Part shown: positions 5,929 to 7,771 of the stretch, in pieces
Position numbering within the stretch: the stretch's first letter is position 1
Layout of the letters: the number at the start of each line of letters is the position of its first letter
NCBI GenBank assembly: GCA_030601605.1
Contig: JAUVTI010000087.1
Location: 1 to 7,771, forward strand
DNA length: 7,771 bases
Direction of reading: 5' to 3'
DNA from: Gemmatimonadales bacterium
Lineage (GTDB): Bacteria; Gemmatimonadota; Gemmatimonadetes; Gemmatimonadales; GWC2-71-9
Translations under genes and position numbers: made by a program
Notes under the pieces: model-generated
What the model was told of the DNA's origin: nothing
What the model saw: only the letters and a program-made list of their open reading frames with translations
Database searches by the model: none

Positions 5929-6767
5929 TCGTAGAACCCCCTCCCGGTTTTCTTTCCCAGCTCGCCCGCCTGCACCTTGCGGCGCAGGATCTCGGGTGGC
6001 GCGAAGCGCGTGTCGTCGAGCTCGCGCTGCAAATATTCGGCGATGGCCAGCCGCACGTCGAGCCCCACGAGGTCGCTCACGCGGAGCGGCCCCATCGGGT
6101 GCCCGTAGCCGAGCTCCATCGCCTTGTCGATGTCCTCCGCGGCGGCGACCTCCTCTTCGACCATTCGCATGGCCTCCAGCCCCAGCGCGATCCCCAGCCG
6201 CGAAGAGGCGAAGCCGGGGCTGTCCCGCACCACGATGGGGTCCTTCCCCATGCGCTCGGCCAGGTCTCGCGCGCGCGCCACCGCGGCCACGTCCGTGCCG
6301 CCGTGCACCACGATCTCGACCAGCTTCATGATGTGCACGGGGTTGAAGAAGTGCATCCCCAGCACCAATTGGGGCCGGGACGTGGCCCGCGCGATGTCGG
6401 AGACCGATAGCGAGGACGTGTTGGTGGCGAGCACCGCATCCGGAGGCGCGACCTCATCGAGCCGAGCGAAAAGGTCGCGCTTCACTTCCAGGTCCTCGAG
6501 CACGGCCTCGACCACGATATCGGCGTCGGCTGCCGCGGTCTCGATGTCATCCCGCAGCGTGATGCGTCCCAGGGCGGCTTCGGCGGCCGCTCGCGTGAGC
6601 TTGCCCCGATCCACGCCACCGTCGAGGTTCGCCTGAACCTTGCCGAGGGCGGCCTGGAGCGCCGAGGGGTCGGCGTCGGTCAGCGCCACGTCGCACCCCG
6701 CCACGGCGCCCACCTGCGCAATGCCGTGACCCATGGTTCCCGCGCCCACCACTGCGAGCCGCGTCAT
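5904..6767 (-). CDS. 3-hydroxybutyryl-CoA (3-hydroxyacyl-CoA) dehydrogenase
   Basis: A 287-residue single-function dehydrogenase oxidising (S)-3-hydroxyacyl-CoA to 3-ketoacyl-CoA with NAD(P). An N-terminal Rossmann domain opens with VVGAGTMGHGIAQ (6-18) and has an acidic residue at the end of the second strand (LTDAD, D31/D33), favouring NAD. Catalytic elements are NTSSLSVS (116-123), H139 in GMHFFNPVHIMKLVE, and E151. The C-terminal helical domain has MELGYGHPMGPLRVSDLVGLD and the final GKKTGRGFYEW. At the position of the usual Asn in the PGF-x-x-N-R motif the sequence is PGFASSR (S189). The ATG at 6765-6767 is chosen because the Rossmann strand starts at once, AAGGTG/GGAAGG lies upstream, and it shares ATGA with the preceding stop. 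An upstream in-frame ATG at 6806 would add 13 residues overlapping that gene. It forms a two-step beta-oxidation pair with the adjoining hydratase. Confidence 0.94.
   Translation of the reverse strand: MTRLAVVGAGTMGHGIAQVGAVAGCDVALTDADPSALQAALGKVQANLDGGVDRGKLTRAAAEAALGRITLRDDIETAAADADIVVEAVLEDLEVKRDLFARLDEVAPPDAVLATNTSSLSVSDIARATSRPQLVLGMHFFNPVHIMKLVEIVVHGGTDVAAVARARDLAERMGKDPIVVRDSPGFASSRLGIALGLEAMRMVEEEVAAAEDIDKAMELGYGHPMGPLRVSDLVGLDVRLAIAEYLQRELDDTRFAPPEILRRKVQAGELGKKTGRGFYEWPKRKSS
5937..5944 (-). promoter_or_regulatory. Shine-Dalgarno site of the enoyl-CoA hydratase gene
   Basis: The minus strand reads GGAGGGGG eight bases before the ATG at 5926-5928. It sits within the last codons of the dehydrogenase gene and decides the hydratase start, confirming the 25-bp overlap between the two genes. 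Confidence 0.7.
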
Positions 6768-7435
6768 CCCATCACCTTCCTCGCCACGTCCGGTCGATTG
6801 GTGCATACCGCGTCGACGCCAGCTTCAATAAGTAGCCGCATCCGCTCCGGATCGTCTACCGTCCAGGCGAACACGCGGTAGCCGCGGCCGTGGGCGCCCT
6901 CGATCAGCTCCGGATCCACCAGCGCCTCCTGCTGCCAGAGTACTCCCGCGCCCGCCGCCTCCAGCGAGGCGAACGGATGCACCGGATACGAGCACGAGAG
7001 AACCCCGCATGACGGACGCGGGCGCTGATCGTGGAGCCGCCGCACGATGCGGTGATCGAAGGAGTGCAGGTGGTAGTTGAGGGGCGCCGGTCCCTGATCC
7101 AGCACGGCCAGGAGCTCGGCGTCGCGATCGGCCGGGAGGTCCTTCACCTCCACGTAGGCGAGCGTGTCGGGCCCGAGCTCGGTGAGGACCGCTGCCAGTG
7201 TGGGCAGGCGCTCGCCGTTGGGAAGCAGGTGCGCCGCCAGGTCGGTGCTGCTCACCTCGGCAATCGGGCTCCCGTCCACCGTGGGATCGTGGTGCACCAT
7301 GGGCACACCGTCCGCGCTGACGTGCACGTCCAGCTCCACACCGTCTGCGCCCTGCGAGCGGGCGAGACGAAACGCCGCCAGCGAGTTCTCGAACTCGTAT
7401 GCGGAGGCGCCACGATGGGCGATGACGAGCGGCAC
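6764..7435 (-). CDS. Glycerophosphodiester phosphodiesterase (UgpQ-like, cytosolic)
   Basis: A 223-residue GDPD-family enzyme that would hydrolyse glycerophosphodiesters, released from phospholipid deacylation, to glycerol-3-phosphate and an alcohol. The GDPD core is complete: H7-R8-G9 at the start of strand 1 (VIAHRGASAYEFENS), E34 and D36 in GVELDVHVSADG, H49 in MVHHDPT, and a later metal-site glutamate in LAYVEVK. The C-terminal part has the barrel closing strands YRVFAWTVDD and GVDAVCTNRP. There is no signal peptide, so a cytosolic UgpQ-type role is more likely than periplasmic GlpQ. The GTG at 7433-7435, 2 bp after the preceding crotonase stop, is chosen. The frame is open to an ATG at 7516, but that extension only overlaps the crotonase gene out of frame and lacks GDPD similarity. 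It lies inside a beta-oxidation gene run, which suggests phospholipid breakdown as a common theme. Confidence 0.9.
   Translation of the reverse strand: MPLVIAHRGASAYEFENSLAAFRLARSQGADGVELDVHVSADGVPMVHHDPTVDGSPIAEVSSTDLAAHLLPNGERLPTLAAVLTELGPDTLAYVEVKDLPADRDAELLAVLDQGPAPLNYHLHSFDHRIVRRLHDQRPRPSCGVLSCSYPVHPFASLEAAGAGVLWQQEALVDPELIEGAHGRGYRVFAWTVDDPERMRLLIEAGVDAVCTNRPDVARKVMG
6775..6780 (-). promoter_or_regulatory. Shine-Dalgarno site of the 3-hydroxyacyl-CoA dehydrogenase gene
   Basis: The minus strand reads GGAAGG seven bases before the ATG at 6765-6767, inside the last codons of the phosphodiesterase gene. It supports the internal ATG over the upstream in-frame ATG at 6804-6806. Confidence 0.6.
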
Positions 7436-7437
7436 GC

Positions 7438-7771
7438 TCAGGAGCCGCGGAACCGGGGTGGGCGCTTCTCGAGGAAAGCCTGCAGCCCCTCCTTCGCGTC
7501 CTCGCTCTTGAAGCACTGCATCTGGTGCTCGAGCTCCATCTGGAGCACGTCGGGGAGGTCCATGCTGCCGCTCTGGTAGATCGCCTTCTTGGCCAGGGCG
7601 AGCGCTATCGGCGGCTTGGCCGCGAGCATGCGGGCATACGCCGCGGTCTCCTGCTCGAGGCTCTCGTGGGCAACCACCCGGTTGAACAACCCCAGGCGGT
7701 GTGCCTCGGCGGCGTCTATCATCTCGCCGCTGAAGACGAGCTCCAGCGCCTTGGACTCGCCGACCAGGCGG
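7438..7771 (-). CDS. Enoyl-CoA hydratase/isomerase family protein, C-terminal fragment
   Basis: The frame is open to the window edge, and its last 110 or so residues match the C-terminal half of crotonase-family proteins: RLVGESKALELVFSGE, then AAEAHRLGLFNRVV, a helical stretch with KPPIALALAKKAIY, and the terminal FLEKRPPRFRGS. The N-terminal half, with the oxyanion hole and catalytic glutamates, lies outside the window, so hydratase, isomerase and other crotonase activities cannot be distinguished. An internal ATG at 7720-7722 is not the start, because the family alignment continues upstream of it. It is clearly diverged from the complete crotonase at 5146-5928, though the two share the C-terminal pattern, so they are not a recent duplication. 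The phosphodiesterase gene starts 2 bp after its TGA. Confidence 0.88.
   Translation of the reverse strand, partial: RLVGESKALELVFSGEMIDAAEAHRLGLFNRVVAHESLEQETAAYARMLAAKPPIALALAKKAIYQSGSMDLPDVLQMELEHQMQCFKSEDAKEGLQAFLEKRPPRFRGS

Overview
The window is a GC-rich bacterial chromosomal segment with very dense coding. From about position 202 to the right-hand edge, everything lies on the minus strand, in one run of eleven genes read from right to left. A single gene end lies on the plus strand at the extreme left. Frequent GTG starts and frequent 4-bp stop/start overlaps point to a high-GC free-living bacterium. Overall flavour (PD40/TolB-like propeller, DASS transporter, amidohydrolase, beta-oxidation genes) would fit a soil or sediment lineage such as Gemmatimonadota or a relative, but no phylogenetic marker is present, so that is a low-confidence guess. 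I see no mobile element, CRISPR array, tRNA, rRNA, phage gene or recognised defence system.

In transcription order the minus-strand run is: (1) the C-terminal part of an enoyl-CoA hydratase cut by the window edge; (2) a cytosolic glycerophosphodiester phosphodiesterase; (3) a 3-hydroxybutyryl-CoA dehydrogenase; (4) a second, complete enoyl-CoA hydratase; (5) a metal-dependent amidohydrolase of the ACMSD/amidohydrolase-2 type; (6) a DASS/SLC13 sodium-coupled carboxylate transporter; (7) a small DUF2007 protein; (8) a DUF423 membrane protein; (9) an uncharacterised protein with a transglutaminase-like Cys/His/Asp pattern; (10) a D-amino-acid transaminase; (11) a zinc-ribbon membrane protein of unknown function. 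The left edge holds the 3' end of a beta-propeller (PD40) gene, convergent with gene 11 and only 10 bp from it.

Spacing is extremely tight. Four junctions share an ATGA or GTGA tetranucleotide, one overlaps by 25 bp, and no gap exceeds 41 bp. This suggests a long polycistronic unit whose promoter lies right of the window. Genes 1-4 look like fatty-acid/acyl-CoA degradation with phospholipid head-group salvage. Genes 5-6 look like uptake and hydrolysis or decarboxylation of a carboxylate. Genes 9-10 may form a peptide or D-amino-acid module. The functional links between these blocks are inference. The window is mostly ordinary metabolism. The least described parts are the transglutaminase-like protein beside the D-amino-acid transaminase, the amidohydrolase-transporter pair, and the zinc-ribbon membrane protein.
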